Numbered from the stretch's first letter, positions 31,231-40,264 are shown. The stretch: 56,232 bases of DNA from Mesorhizobium waimense (GCF_003601975.1 NZ_QZWZ01000039.1:1-56232); one strand, 5' to 3'. Numbers and translations: made by a program. The notes: generated by a model not told the origin, from the letters alone.

Positions 31231-32478
31231 ATGGAAACCAGCGCCACCATCCTGCATGCCGATCTCGACGCCTTCTATGCCTCGGTCGAGCAGTTGCTCG
31301 ATCCATCGCTGCGCGGCAAACCGATCGCCGTCGGCGGCGGCGTGGTGCTGGCTGCCTCTTATGAGGCCAGGGCGTTCGGCGTGCGCGGCGGCATGCCGGG
31401 GCGAAAAGCCCGCGAACTCTGTCCGCAGTTGATCTTCGTCGGCGGCCATTTCGGCGACTATCAGCGGCTCGGCGACGCCGCCATAAAAGTGCTCGACGAT
31501 TTCACGCCGCTGGTCGAGCGCATCTCCATCGACGAGGCCTTTGCCGACGTCGCCGGCTGCACGCATCTGTTCGGGCCGCCGGCCGAGATCGCCGCCTCGG
31601 TGCGGCGCCGTGTGCGCGCCGAACTCGGCCTGCCCATTTCGATCGGCGTGGCGCGCACCAAGCACCTGGCCAAGATCGCTTCGCAGGTGGCCAAGCCCGA
31701 CGGGCTGGTTGTTGTCGATCCCGCCAGCGAACTTGCCTTCCTGCACGATTTGCCGGTCTCCCTGATGTGGGGCGTCGGCCCGGCGACCAGGGCGCGGCTG
31801 GCCAGCATCGGCATCGAAACCATCGGCCAGCTGGCGCAAAGCCATAGCGGCGCGCTGGAGCGGCTGATCGGGCCGGCCGCCGGGCAAAAGCTTGCCGCAC
31901 TGGCCTGGAACCGCGACCCGCGCCGGCTGGAGACGCATCGGCGTGCGCATTCGGCGGGCGCGCAGTCGGCTCTGGGCCGCAAGCCTGCCGTGGCGGATGT
32001 GTTCGTGCCAACCTTGCTGCATCTGGCCGACCGGGTGGCGAGCCGCCTGAGAGCCAAGCATCGGCCCGGCCGCACGGTGACGGTGCGCGTGCGCTTTGCC
32101 GATCTGCGCGCGGTGAGCCGCTCGATCACGCTTGACCAACCTATATCGGTGACGGCGATGCTGGCCGAGACCGCCGAGGAATTGGTGCGCGGCGTGCTTG
32201 CCGCCCACCCCGGCGAAAAGGTGATTTCGCTGCTGGCGATCTCGGTCTCGCATCTCGAGGAAAGCGCCGAATTGCAGCTGGAGCTGCCGCTCGGGCTTGC
32301 CGACGAGCGGCGCCGGCCCGGCAGCAAAAGGGGCCTGGCCCGCTTCGGCGCCGACCGCGCCGTCGACAAGATCCGCCAGCGCTTCGGCAAGCAGGCGGTC
32401 GGCTATGGCGTCGTAGCGCTGGAGGCGGCGCGTTCGGTTCCCGATGAATTCCGGGAGCTGGCGGAGAAGGAGCTTTAG
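31231..32478 (+). CDS. dinB: DNA polymerase IV
   Basis: 415 residues of the Y-family polymerase: N-terminal HADLDAFYASVEQLLDPSLR with the first catalytic aspartate, RISIDEAFADVAGC with the second acidic pair, and the helix-hairpin-helix region LMWGVGPATRARLASIGIET, followed by the little-finger domain. It performs error-prone synthesis past lesions. The gene is the full length of rhizobial DinB. A perfect LexA box upstream shows SOS control. Its last 35 codons are duplicated in a remnant at 33079-33189. Confidence 0.93.
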   Translation: METSATILHADLDAFYASVEQLLDPSLRGKPIAVGGGVVLAASYEARAFGVRGGMPGRKARELCPQLIFVGGHFGDYQRLGDAAIKVLDDFTPLVERISIDEAFADVAGCTHLFGPPAEIAASVRRRVRAELGLPISIGVARTKHLAKIASQVAKPDGLVVVDPASELAFLHDLPVSLMWGVGPATRARLASIGIETIGQLAQSHSGALERLIGPAAGQKLAALAWNRDPRRLETHRRAHSAGAQSALGRKPAVADVFVPTLLHLADRVASRLRAKHRPGRTVTVRVRFADLRAVSRSITLDQPISVTAMLAETAEELVRGVLAAHPGEKVISLLAISVSHLEESAELQLELPLGLADERRRPGSKRGLARFGADRAVDKIRQRFGKQAVGYGVVALEAARSVPDEFRELAEKEL

Positions 32479-32578
32479 AAGTCTACGGTCGCGGTTTAAA
32501 AATGTTCGGCACTGGTGTCGGACTAGCCAGGACCCGTTCGTCCTTGGGACATAGACCGGTAATTATAGGAGAAACGAT

Positions 32579-33022
32579 ATGCCCAGCACCGTACGCTTGC
32601 ACCGCGTTCTGACAACCAGCCCGGAGAAGGTCTATCGCGCCTTCATCGAGGCGGACGCGCTGGCGAAATGGCTCCCGCCAAACGGTTTCACCTGCACGGT
32701 CCATCACCTGGAAGCAAAAGTCGGCGGTACATTCAAAATGTCCTTCCGAAACTTCACGACGGGCAACAGCCACTCATTTGGCGGCGATTATGTCGAGCTC
32801 GTTCCGGGTCAACGCCTTCGCTACACGGACACGTTCGATGATCCCAACCTACCCGGCGAGATACAGGTGACGGTGACATTGAAGAAGGTCTCGGTCGGCA
32901 CGGAGCTGGACATCACGCAGGCAGGCATACCGGACGCCATTCCGGCCGAGGCCTGTTATCTCGGCTGGCAGGAGTCGCTGCGAAACCTGGCAAGGCTCGT
33001 CGAACCCGAGATCAATCAATAG
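32579..33022 (+). CDS. SRPBCC/AHSA1-family protein
   Basis: 147 residues of the START-like fold: RVLTTSPEKVYRAFIEADAL at the N-terminus, WLPPNGFTCTVHHLEAKVGG, and a C-terminal helix AEACYLGWQESLRNLARLVE typical of AHSA1 (activator of Hsp90 ATPase homologue 1-like) proteins. They bind hydrophobic ligands; the function here is unknown. GGAGA lies seven bases before the ATG. It follows dinB by 100 bases on the same strand. A fragment of it is found at 33050-33081. Confidence 0.87.
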   Translation: MPSTVRLHRVLTTSPEKVYRAFIEADALAKWLPPNGFTCTVHHLEAKVGGTFKMSFRNFTTGNSHSFGGDYVELVPGQRLRYTDTFDDPNLPGEIQVTVTLKKVSVGTELDITQAGIPDAIPAEACYLGWQESLRNLARLVEPEINQ

Positions 33023-33049
33023 AGGCTGATCGCGACCATGCGGCCGACT

Positions 33050-33189
33050 GTGACACTAAGGATGCCTCAGTCGGCACGGAGATCCCCCAGCGCTTCGGCA
33101 GGCACGCGGTCGGCTATGGCGCCGTGGCGATGGAAGCCGCGTGCTCGCTTCCCGATGAATTCCAGGAGCTGGCGGAGAAGGTGCTGTGA
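33050..33189 (+). pseudogene. Chimeric scar of SRPBCC and dinB fragments
   Basis: Bases 33050-33081 resemble an internal part of the upstream SRPBCC gene (32873 onward: GTGACA, then the SVGTE codons). From 33082 the sequence switches to a copy of the last 35 codons of dinB, reading QRFGRHAVGYGAVAMEAACS then LPDEFQELAEKVL and TGA, against QRFGKQAVGYGVVALEAARS in the intact gene. The order of the two fragments is reversed relative to the parental genes. This is a decayed partial duplication with an internal deletion. Confidence 0.75.
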
Positions 33190-33192
33190 GAG

Positions 33193-33432
33193 TTATCGTC
33201 CGGATCGCAAGTAGCGATAGACTCTGACGCCGCCGCCGCGCCACGGCTCGCAAGCGATGCCGTCCTTGTCGGCATCGTGCGTCCCCGGCGCGCAGGAGCG
33301 AGGCCAACAATGCGAGCAACGGTGCAATTCGGGAAAGCAGCAAGGTGTCGGAGCGCCGTCAGCGGCGCGGATGCCGGCAAAGCCGTAGGCGAAGTAGCCT
33401 GACAAAACGATGAACGGCGCGAACAAGACCAC
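33193..33432 (-). pseudogene. Frameshifted Excalibur calcium-binding protein
   Basis: The main reverse frame starts with a hydrophobic segment (LFAPFIVLSGYFAYGFAG) and ends with the Excalibur calcium loop DADKDGIACEPWRGGG. The middle of the domain, FPNCTVARIVGLAPARRG, is encoded in a different frame between them. The Excalibur domain needs both halves (NCxxA...G and DxDxDGxxCE) in one frame, so two frameshifts, or a deletion around GCGCCGGGGACGC, have broken the gene. A sequencing or assembly error is the alternative. Confidence 0.6.
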
Positions 33433-33721
33433 CTATCTCAGCCTGCCGAGGCGGCGATGGTGACGAGGAGCCGCAGGCCAACGCAAGAATGGCAGAAGCA
33501 TCCGTGGCACGCCCCCGTTTCAGTGCCCTGAAGAGACTAGCTTCAGCTGCTTGCCATGACAATGATGTCAGCACCAGGCGCAAGCGATGCGCGGACGTCA
33601 GAGCGCCGCCTCTCTGGCCTGCCGGGGCCGACTCGGAAAGCCAAGCAATTGGCTTCGCGGGCCACTTCGACGTCCCCTTGCGGGAGATTGACAGCTTCTG
33701 GGCTTTGCCGGGCTCTCCGCC

Positions 33722-34789
33722 TCACCCCATCGCCTGGCGGATGGATTTTGAAAAGCGGGCCAGGAAGGCCGGTCTCGACGCGGCGTCGAGCTTCCACGAC
33801 AGCACCGCCGTCGCCATTTTGCGCGGCAGCAGGCCGACGGACAGAAACCAGGCGGCAAGGATGGCGCGCCGCCTGAGCGACGCCGTTATCTGGAGGCTGG
33901 CGACGGCGCCGGCCGCACCCAGGACCAGCCTGGAATCATTGGCCACCGGGTGCTGGTCTCTGTCGGCGCAGAGTGAGGCCAGCCGTTCTTCGAGGTGAAC
34001 GGGATCGTGCAGGAAGGTTTTCGACGGCTCCACGGTCAGGCCGACACTGGAGACCTGGTCGGAAAGCGCCTCCAGGCGGTGGAAATCGTGCGTCACCCGC
34101 CAGCGCGCCCGCTCGGCGAGCTTTTCGCCGAAGACGGAATGGTTGGCGCCGTGGATTCGGTAGGCGCCGACGCACTCGTCGATCGACTGAACATGACCAT
34201 ATAGGGGCGCCAGCGTCGCAAGATAGCCGTCGGCGCCCTGGCGGAAATCGGCTTCGGGGATCGGCATGATCGTTTCCAGCGTCGTGCGGCCGAAGGCCAG
34301 CCCGCTTGTCACCGTCGTCTGGTAGCGCCCCTTGTGCAGGAGCTTCGGCATGACGTCGCCATCGTCGAACGGCAGTTCCAGCGGCGGGAAGACATCCTTG
34401 ATGCGCTGCCGTTCGTCGACGATGTGGAGCCTCGATTGGACCTGGGCGGTTGCCGAATCCCAAGTCTCGACGATCCTGGAGATGGCGTCCGGATAGAGAT
34501 AGTCGTCGGCGTCGAGAAACAGCACGATCTTGCCCGAGCTTGCCGCAAAGCCGGTGTTGAAGGCGGCGGCATGCCCGCCGTTCTTCGGCCTGAGACAAGC
34601 GCGGATCCTGTCGCCATAAGACTTTATGACTGCCGCCGAGCCGTCGCTCGACCGATCGTCGACGACGATGACCTCGACGTCCGCGTGGTCCTGGCCGAGC
34701 GCGCTGTCGACGGCGCGTTTCAGGAAGCGCGCGTAATTGTAGTTCGGAATGATGATGGAAACCGGAATCCGGCTCGGGACTGGATGCAT
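33722..34789 (-). CDS. Family 2 glycosyltransferase
   Basis: 355 residues of the GT-A fold: VSIIIPNYNYARFLKRAVDS, then EVIVVDDRSSDGSAAVIKSY, and the metal-binding VLFLDADDYLYPDA. After the catalytic domain (about 230 residues) a helical C-terminus ends without a clear membrane anchor. Donor and acceptor are unknown. It is divergent from the histidine kinase at 35250, from which it is separated by 460 bases. Confidence 0.87.
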   Translation of the reverse strand: MHPVPSRIPVSIIIPNYNYARFLKRAVDSALGQDHADVEVIVVDDRSSDGSAAVIKSYGDRIRACLRPKNGGHAAAFNTGFAASSGKIVLFLDADDYLYPDAISRIVETWDSATAQVQSRLHIVDERQRIKDVFPPLELPFDDGDVMPKLLHKGRYQTTVTSGLAFGRTTLETIMPIPEADFRQGADGYLATLAPLYGHVQSIDECVGAYRIHGANHSVFGEKLAERARWRVTHDFHRLEALSDQVSSVGLTVEPSKTFLHDPVHLEERLASLCADRDQHPVANDSRLVLGAAGAVASLQITASLRRRAILAAWFLSVGLLPRKMATAVLSWKLDAASRPAFLARFSKSIRQAMG

Positions 34790-35249
34790 CGCGTTTGACC
34801 TCGCATCTTGCTTTGGTTTCGGCGGAACCCACCCCGCTGAGCCCCGCGGGTCTCCCAGGAAAAGCCTGCGCTTTCCTTGAGAGAAAGCGCTTGCGCCTTC
34901 CCCGGGAAGACGAGGTGGGTCTGTCGTTGCGACTTCAGCTGAGCGGCCGCTTTTTGCCTTCGAGTATCCACGGGCGCCGGCATCGAACCGGCGGCGGCAA
35001 AGTGCTGGAATTCCCGGTCGCGGATGATGCCGCGGCTGGGCCGACGGAGTGGCGCTTCGTCAATTTGGTGTCGAAGCGGCCGCCCGTCGCCTTGAAGGCA
35101 CAACCGATAGTGACCTCGAAACGTGGCCGGCACAACCCCCGCGCCAAGGATCTGCTCCCGCGGCCGCGCCATTGCCGTGCTTCAACGGCTCCGAAACCCG
35201 CAGAAAATCCGCCCGGCAGAAGAATCCTGCATACACAGCACGAAGGTCG
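34790..35249. other. Divergent intergenic region with a hairpin
   Basis: About 460 bases between the divergent glycosyltransferase and histidine kinase genes. It holds a perfect 8-bp hairpin GCGCTTTC-7 bases-GAAAGCGC (34868-34890) and presumably both promoters. Open frames crossing it lack ribosome sites and similarity. Confidence 0.45.
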
Positions 35250-36707
35250 ATGTCGCAAATGCCGCGCTCACTCTATAATCTTCGCCCACAGGGGGAGATT
35301 GTGCGATTGCCTGGCACCTTCTTTGGGGATTATTCACAGTACTGGCGCAAGTTGTCGCTGGCCTTGCAGTTCTTCATCGCGGGCGGCATCGGGCTGCTGC
35401 TGGTGATGCTGGTGGTTGGCCTGTGGGTGACCTCGCAGATTCGGGAAGGCGTGATGCGCAATTCCGCCGCAACCACGGCACTTTACGTCGACAGCGTGAT
35501 TGCGCCGCTGTTGCCCGACATGCGCACCAGCCGCGAACTCAGCGACACGGTCAAGCGGGCGCTGGACGAGACGCTCGGCCAGGGTGCGCTCGGCAAGCGG
35601 CTGGTCTCGTTCAAGCTGTGGCGGCGCGACGGCATGATCCTCTACGCCAAGGACACTGCACTGATCGGCAAGAGGTTCGAACCGAACGCCAATCTGGTCG
35701 CCGCCTTTGGCGGCAATGTCGTTGCCGAGTACAATGACCTCGACGACGACCCCGAAAGCCACGAGGAAAAGAGGGTGAACGCGCCGCTGTTCGAAATTTA
35801 CAATCCGGTGCGCGAACCCTGGTCGGGCGAAGTGGTCGCGGTTTCGGAGTTCTACGAGATCGCCGACGAATTCCAGGCGACGCTGAACGCCGCCCTGTGG
35901 TCGAGCTGGCTGGTGGTGGCCGGCGCCACGGCGACGGCACTGGCGCTGTTGTCCGGCATCGTCTTTCGCGGCAGTCACACCATCCAGACACAGCGCGCCG
36001 CGCTCGAGGCAAAGGTCTCCGAATTGCAGGCGGCCTTGTCGCAGAACTCGTCGCTGCGCCAGCGCGTGCAGCGTGCTTCGCGCCGCGCCACCGCAATTAA
36101 CGAACGCTATCTCAGGCGCATCGGCGCCGACCTGCATGACGGCCCGGCGCAGCTCGTCGCGCTGGCGGCGCTGCGGATGGACAGCCCCGTGCTGCTCGAC
36201 TCCGGCTCGTCCAGCGAGCAGCGCGAAGCCGAGATCGCAGGCATCCATAAGACGCTCGGCGAGGCGATGCGCGAGATACGCGGCATCTGCAACGGCCTGG
36301 TGCTGCCGCAGATCGAGACGCAGGCCGTGATCGACATCCTGGGGCTCGCGGTGAGCGAGCACGAACGGCGGACTTCGAGCTCGGTGGCGCTGACGCTTCC
36401 GGCCCGCTTGCCGGAACTCGGCACTTCCGAGAAGATCAGCATCTACCGTTTCGTCCAGGAAGGGCTGAACAATGCCTGGCGGCATGGAAAAGGCAGGAAC
36501 CAGGCGGTGAAAGCCGGGGTGAAAGGTGGCAGGCTGATTGTTGAAGTGATGGACGGCGGCCCCGGCTTCGAGCCCGGCAGAAGCGAAGGCCTCGGGCTTG
36601 CCGGCCTCAGGGAACGCATCGAGAGCATCGGCGGGCAGTTCGAAACCCTGTCGGGCCCGCAAGGAACACGATTGGTGATTTCACTCTCAGTTGAGGAGCA
36701 GCCGTGA
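35250..36707 (+). CDS. NarL-family sensor histidine kinase
   Basis: 485 residues: a membrane helix (LALQFFIAGGIGLLLVMLVV, about 38-60), an extracytoplasmic sensor region to about 230, a second helix (WSSWLVVAGATATALALLSG), a coiled coil, a HisKA_3 dimerisation domain with phospho-accepting His296 (ADLHDGPAQLVAL), and an ATPase domain (GLNNAWRHGKGRNQ, DGGPGFEPG, GLGLAGLRERIESIGG). It should phosphorylate the response regulator encoded by the overlapping next gene. The signal sensed is unknown. ATG 35250 has GAAGG upstream. Confidence 0.9.
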   Translation: MSQMPRSLYNLRPQGEIVRLPGTFFGDYSQYWRKLSLALQFFIAGGIGLLLVMLVVGLWVTSQIREGVMRNSAATTALYVDSVIAPLLPDMRTSRELSDTVKRALDETLGQGALGKRLVSFKLWRRDGMILYAKDTALIGKRFEPNANLVAAFGGNVVAEYNDLDDDPESHEEKRVNAPLFEIYNPVREPWSGEVVAVSEFYEIADEFQATLNAALWSSWLVVAGATATALALLSGIVFRGSHTIQTQRAALEAKVSELQAALSQNSSLRQRVQRASRRATAINERYLRRIGADLHDGPAQLVALAALRMDSPVLLDSGSSSEQREAEIAGIHKTLGEAMREIRGICNGLVLPQIETQAVIDILGLAVSEHERRTSSSVALTLPARLPELGTSEKISIYRFVQEGLNNAWRHGKGRNQAVKAGVKGGRLIVEVMDGGPGFEPGRSEGLGLAGLRERIESIGGQFETLSGPQGTRLVISLSVEEQP

Positions 36708-37351
36708 CCGGCAACATCCGCATCGCCATTGTCGACGACCATCCGCTGTTTCGCGAGGGCGTGGCGCGCAGCCTCGGCGAGATCGGCGGCTTCGAGCTGG
36801 TCGGGGAAGGCGCCAGCGCCGAGGACGCCGAAAGGCTGGCCCACACGATCGCGCCCGACATATTGCTGCTCGACATCAGCATGCCCGGCGGCGGGCTCAA
36901 CGCCGCGGCCAGCATCCTGTCCGGGCACCCCGGCCAGAAGATCGTCATGCTGACCGTGTCGGAAACCAATGCCGACGTTGCCCAGGCGCTCAATGCCGGC
37001 GTGCGCGGCTATGTGCTGAAGGGTGTCGGTTCGAAGACACTGGCCGAGATTCTCGGCGATGTCGCGGCCGGCCAGAGCTATGTATCGCCGACACTGTCGG
37101 CCAAGCTCCTGTCGGACCTTTTGCAGCCGACGCACCGCAAGCCCGACCCGCTCAGCCAGCTCACCGGCCGCGAGACCGAGATCCTGCGGCTGGTGGCCGA
37201 AGGCTTGAGCAACAAGGAGGTCGCGGCCCGGCTGTCGCTGCAGGAAAAGACGGTCAAGCACCACATGACCAGGGTGCTGGCCAAGCTCAACGTGCGCAAC
37301 CGCACGGAGGCGGCGTTATTGATGCATGAGGCGAAAGAGCGAGGGCAGTAA
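36704..37351 (+). CDS. LuxR/NarL-type response regulator
   Basis: 215 residues: receiver domain with acidic pair IVDDHPLF, phospho-acceptor Asp57 (ILLLDISMPGGG) and Lys in GYVLKGVGSK; then a LuxR helix-turn-helix (LTGRETEILRLVAEGLSNKE, VKHHMTRVLAKLNVRNRTEA). It should act as a transcription factor when phosphorylated by the kinase. Its GTG start overlaps the kinase stop (GTGA), so the two proteins are made together. Target genes are unknown. Confidence 0.92.
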   Translation: MTGNIRIAIVDDHPLFREGVARSLGEIGGFELVGEGASAEDAERLAHTIAPDILLLDISMPGGGLNAAASILSGHPGQKIVMLTVSETNADVAQALNAGVRGYVLKGVGSKTLAEILGDVAAGQSYVSPTLSAKLLSDLLQPTHRKPDPLSQLTGRETEILRLVAEGLSNKEVAARLSLQEKTVKHHMTRVLAKLNVRNRTEAALLMHEAKERGQ

Positions 37352-37358
37352 GGGAATA

Positions 37359-37448
37359 GGGCAGCAGGGCAGTAGAGGTATGGGAAACGGCCTCCCTACT
37401 GCCCTACTGCCTCCCCAAAACGTGTTACCCCCGCCCCCGGGGGCGGGG
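37359..37448. terminator. Two strong palindromes between convergent genes
   Basis: First an imperfect 20-bp hairpin (GGGCAGCAGGGCAGTAGAGG at 37359-37378 with its complement at 37391-37411), then a perfect 20-base palindrome CCCCGCCCCCGGGGGCGGGG at 37429-37448. They separate the response regulator from the convergent Gly/Asn-rich gene and should terminate both. Similar elements are dispersed in Mesorhizobium. Confidence 0.55.
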
Positions 37449-37491
37449 ACGGGGGTGAAGTGAGAAACAGGGAGGGGGTAGTTCCCTGCCC

Positions 37492-37965
37492 TCACAAAGC
37501 CTTCAGGCGCGCCACATCCTCAGGCGTCGCCTCGCGTTCGATGATGGTGCGGCCGAGCGCATCCTGCATTTTGAAGCGGCCGTTCTCGATCTCCTCCTGC
37601 ATGCCGTCGGGATGGATGACCGTGATCTTGTCGCCATCGACCTCGACCGTGTCGCCGGCCGCATTGACGTGGGTGCCATGGTTGCCCTGGTTGCCCTTGG
37701 CTTTGCCGGAGTTGCCCTGGCCGGCGTTTCCGGAGCCAGAATTGGCGCCGCCGCCAGCCGAGGATGAATTGCCACCGCCGTTGCCGTTACCACCGCCATT
37801 GCCGCCGCCATGGCCGCCGCTGTTCCCGCCGGCGGCGTAAGCTGCCGAGGGAGCGATGCCGGCGGCGCCGTAGAGCTTGACGTGGGATGGCGCGAGCGTA
37901 AGCGCCAATGCCGATGGGGTCAGCAAGGCGAGCCATCCCAGGCGGATCAACGACAGTCTACGCAT
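37492..37965 (-). CDS. Secreted Gly/Asn-rich protein, paralogue A
   Basis: 157 residues: signal-anchor region (MRRLSLIRLGWLALLTPSAL, cleavage near AYAAGG), a Gly/Asn/Ser-rich stretch (GGNGGGNGNGGGNSSS), then a conserved C-terminal module of about 60 residues (VDGDKITVIHPDGMQEEIEN, followed by DALGRTIIEREATPEDVARL). The module recurs in paralogue B at 38472-38924. Function unknown; secretion and a flexible linker suggest an envelope role. The ATG at 37965 is preceded by GGGGGGAGG. Confidence 0.75.
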   Translation of the reverse strand: MRRLSLIRLGWLALLTPSALALTLAPSHVKLYGAAGIAPSAAYAAGGNSGGHGGGNGGGNGNGGGNSSSAGGGANSGSGNAGQGNSGKAKGNQGNHGTHVNAAGDTVEVDGDKITVIHPDGMQEEIENGRFKMQDALGRTIIEREATPEDVARLKAL

Positions 37966-38048
37966 CCTCCCCCCGTGTCGGCCTTTGGCGGTCTGGCCGA
38001 AACTGGCATGATAGAGTGGAACATCCATGCATCGGCGCGCGCGCGAAA

Positions 38049-38083
38049 GCGGCCCACGACCCTTGCCTTGCCCGTTGGGACTT
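38049..38083 (-). promoter_or_regulatory. Conserved upstream element, copy A
   Basis: GGCCCACGACCCTTG at 38049-38063 followed by CTTG and GACTTTT, 84 bases upstream of paralogue A. An almost identical block precedes paralogue B by about the same distance. It does not fit the EcfG or LexA consensus. It may be a promoter or binding site shared by the two genes, or simply part of an old duplication. Confidence 0.5.
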
Positions 38084-38313
38084 TTTTGCCGCCGGGGCCG
38101 GACTTATGTCGCAACGCCGTCGCCAGGCCTGACGTTGATCGGCACCGCGCACGGGATGAAAACAGCGCAAACGAGGCCGGTTACAGGGCGTTAACCAACC
38201 CTCTTGGAAAACAGACGGCAATTCTTTAGGATTGAAGCGCGCGAAAAAAGCCGGACAGCACCAACGAACCGCGATGCGCCAAGGATTTCGTTTGCGGAAA
38301 TGCAGCCGAAACC

Positions 38314-38343
38314 CAAAAAAATACCCCCGCCAAAGGCGGGGGC
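38314..38343 (-). terminator. Intrinsic terminator, reverse strand
   Basis: CCCCCGCC (38324-38331) and GGCGGGGG (38335-38342) form an 8-bp hairpin; on the reverse strand it is followed by TATTTTTTT. It lies about 130 bases beyond the stop of paralogue B and should end its transcript. The rest of 38084-38471 holds no gene. Confidence 0.75.
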
Positions 38344-38471
38344 AAGGTGAGTAGCGGGAGTTCTGTCATACGATGATCAAGAACCGAAGAGACGAAGCAA
38401 AAGGTGGCAACCTGATTTTGCAGCGCTGACCTACGGTCCCGAAAAGATCACTTCCAGATAGAACCTCGCTC

Positions 38472-38924
38472 TCACAAACTCTTCAAACGCGCCACATCGG
38501 CTGCGGTTGCCGCTCTGTCGACGATGGTACGCCCAAGCGCATCCTCCATCCTGAAGCGGCCGTTTTCGATCTCTTCCTTCATCCCGTTTGGATGAGTAAC
38601 CTTGATGCTCTTGCCGTTGATCTCGACCTTGTCGCCGGTCACGGTATTGGCGTCGTCGTCGGTCGAGGCCTTGTTTGCGCTGTTGCCCTTGCCCTTGCCG
38701 TTGCCGCCGCTGTTGCTGTTTCCACTGTTCCCGTTACCGCCGCCGCCGTTTCCGTTCCCGCCGCCGTTTCCGTTCCCGCCATTCCCATTGCCGTTGCCGC
38801 CCTTACCGGCATAGGCCTTGGTGGCGACTGGGCCGTCGAAAGAGAGATGAAAGGGCGCGATAACCAGCGCAAGCACCGTAAGCGCTCGCAAGAAAAACCT
38901 GCAGCCCATGCGCGGTTCGCGCAT
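38472..38924 (-). CDS. Secreted Gly/Asn-rich protein, paralogue B
   Basis: 150 residues with the same plan as paralogue A: signal peptide (FFLRALTVLALVIAPFHLSF), a Gly/Asn tract (NGGGNGNGGGGNGNSGNSNS) and the shared C-terminal module (KSIKVTHPNGMKEEIENGRF, then MEDALGRTIVDRAATAADVA). The two C-terminal modules match at most positions, the Gly tracts differ in length. ATG 38924 has GGAG six bases upstream; ATG 38909 is an alternative. The pair arose by duplication, upstream element included. Confidence 0.75.
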   Translation of the reverse strand: MREPRMGCRFFLRALTVLALVIAPFHLSFDGPVATKAYAGKGGNGNGNGGNGNGGGNGNGGGGNGNSGNSNSGGNGKGKGNSANKASTDDDANTVTGDKVEINGKSIKVTHPNGMKEEIENGRFRMEDALGRTIVDRAATAADVARLKSL

Positions 38925-39025
38925 CCCACTCTCCCCATGCCGGTCACCCGGCCCGACTCCAAGCCGAAACCCCAACGGCATTGTCGAAGTGAAATCATTC
39001 ACAAATCGGAGCGCCTTGCGGAAGT

Positions 39026-39060
39026 GGCCCACGACCCTTGTCTTGTCGATTAAGACTTTT
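39026..39060 (-). promoter_or_regulatory. Conserved upstream element, copy B
   Basis: GGCCCACGACCCTTG at 39026-39040, then CTTG and GACTTTTG, 102 bases upstream of paralogue B. It matches copy A at 38049 in sequence, order and distance to the gene. The 310 bases from 39066 to the end of the DMT gene hold no gene that I can support. Confidence 0.5.
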
Positions 39061-39376
39061 GCGGAAACGGATTCAGACTTAAGTCCAATGCAACCTCCGG
39101 ATGTGGTCCTGCATGCAGGCACGCGCAGCCTGGAACGGCCAGGAGTGGCTTAGCCGGCTAGGCATGGCCGGGGCCAAGCCGCCAGGCACGGCTAAAAAGA
39201 CCGGCCCCTGCCGGTGCTGGTGACGCTGGGCGCCTGGGCAGCAAGCAACGCGGCGCCGATTGCGCGCGGGCAGGATCGCCGAGGAGTTCTCGGCGGGCGC
39301 ACAAGCGGCACTGGAAGCCAAGACGGCAAAGCTTCGCCGAGCATATCGGGGTGGCGTAGCGCCAGACGCGAAAACC

Positions 39377-40264
39377 CTATTGGGGCGACGGCACCGGCGG
39401 CTTTGCCGTGACGGCGGTGCCGAAGGCAGCAGCGATGACCGCCGCGATGCCCAGGCACTGCAGCGCCGTCAGGTTCTCGCGCAGGAACAGGAAGCCCATC
39501 AGCGCGCCCAACGCCGGTTCCAGACAGGTGAGCGTGCCATAAACCCTGGCCGGCATCTTGGTCAGCGCCACCATTTCCAGCCAGAACGGCAGCGCGCTGG
39601 ATAGCAGCCCGACAATTGCCGCGCTCAACAGAATTGATGGATTGCCTAGCACTGGCGCCGCGCCGGCAAGCCCGAAGGGCAGCGACAGCACCGCGGCGAT
39701 CGCCATGCCATAGGCGACGGTGCGCCCGCCGAACTCGGCGCCGGCTTTCTGCGCAAAGACGATGTAGAGCGCCCAGCAACCACCGGCGGCCAGCGCCAAC
39801 ATCACGCCCACAGGATCGAGCGCCTGGCGCGCATCGGCAAAAGGCGACAACAGCACGATGCCGGCCACCGCCAGCGCCACCCAGACAAAATCCATTGCGC
39901 GCCGTGACGAGAGCGTGGCGACCAGCAGCGGGCCGGTGAATTCGAGCGCCACGCAGATGCCCAGCGGAATCCTGGTGAGCGCAGCATAGAAGAGGAGGTT
40001 CATGACGCAGAGCGTCACTCCGTAAGCGGCGAGCCACGGACGGACGGCGCGCGATGGCCTGACCCGCCAGGGCCTGAGCACGGCCGCCAGCATGAGCGCG
40101 CCGGCGACAAGCCTGAGCATCGTCGTGCCCTCGGCGCCCACCAGCGGAAACAGCCCCTTGGCGAAGGCGGCGCCGATCTGCACCGACATCATGGCGCCGA
40201 GCAGCGCGGCAAGGGGGATCGTGCCGGCTTCAGCCGCAGACTTTGCAATCGGCGTCGACGTCAC
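39377..40264 (-). CDS. RhtA-like EamA/DMT exporter
   Basis: 295 residues, ten hydrophobic helices and two EamA repeats (LLFYAALTRIPLGICVALEF in the first, LPFWLEMVALTKMPARVYGT in the second). The sequence is close to the RhtA group that exports threonine, homoserine or other amino acids. The start is GTG 40264 (GGAG upstream); the longer frame to 40387 does not look like a transporter start. It stands alone. Confidence 0.85.
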   Translation of the reverse strand: MTSTPIAKSAAEAGTIPLAALLGAMMSVQIGAAFAKGLFPLVGAEGTTMLRLVAGALMLAAVLRPWRVRPSRAVRPWLAAYGVTLCVMNLLFYAALTRIPLGICVALEFTGPLLVATLSSRRAMDFVWVALAVAGIVLLSPFADARQALDPVGVMLALAAGGCWALYIVFAQKAGAEFGGRTVAYGMAIAAVLSLPFGLAGAAPVLGNPSILLSAAIVGLLSSALPFWLEMVALTKMPARVYGTLTCLEPALGALMGFLFLRENLTALQCLGIAAVIAAAFGTAVTAKPPVPSPQ

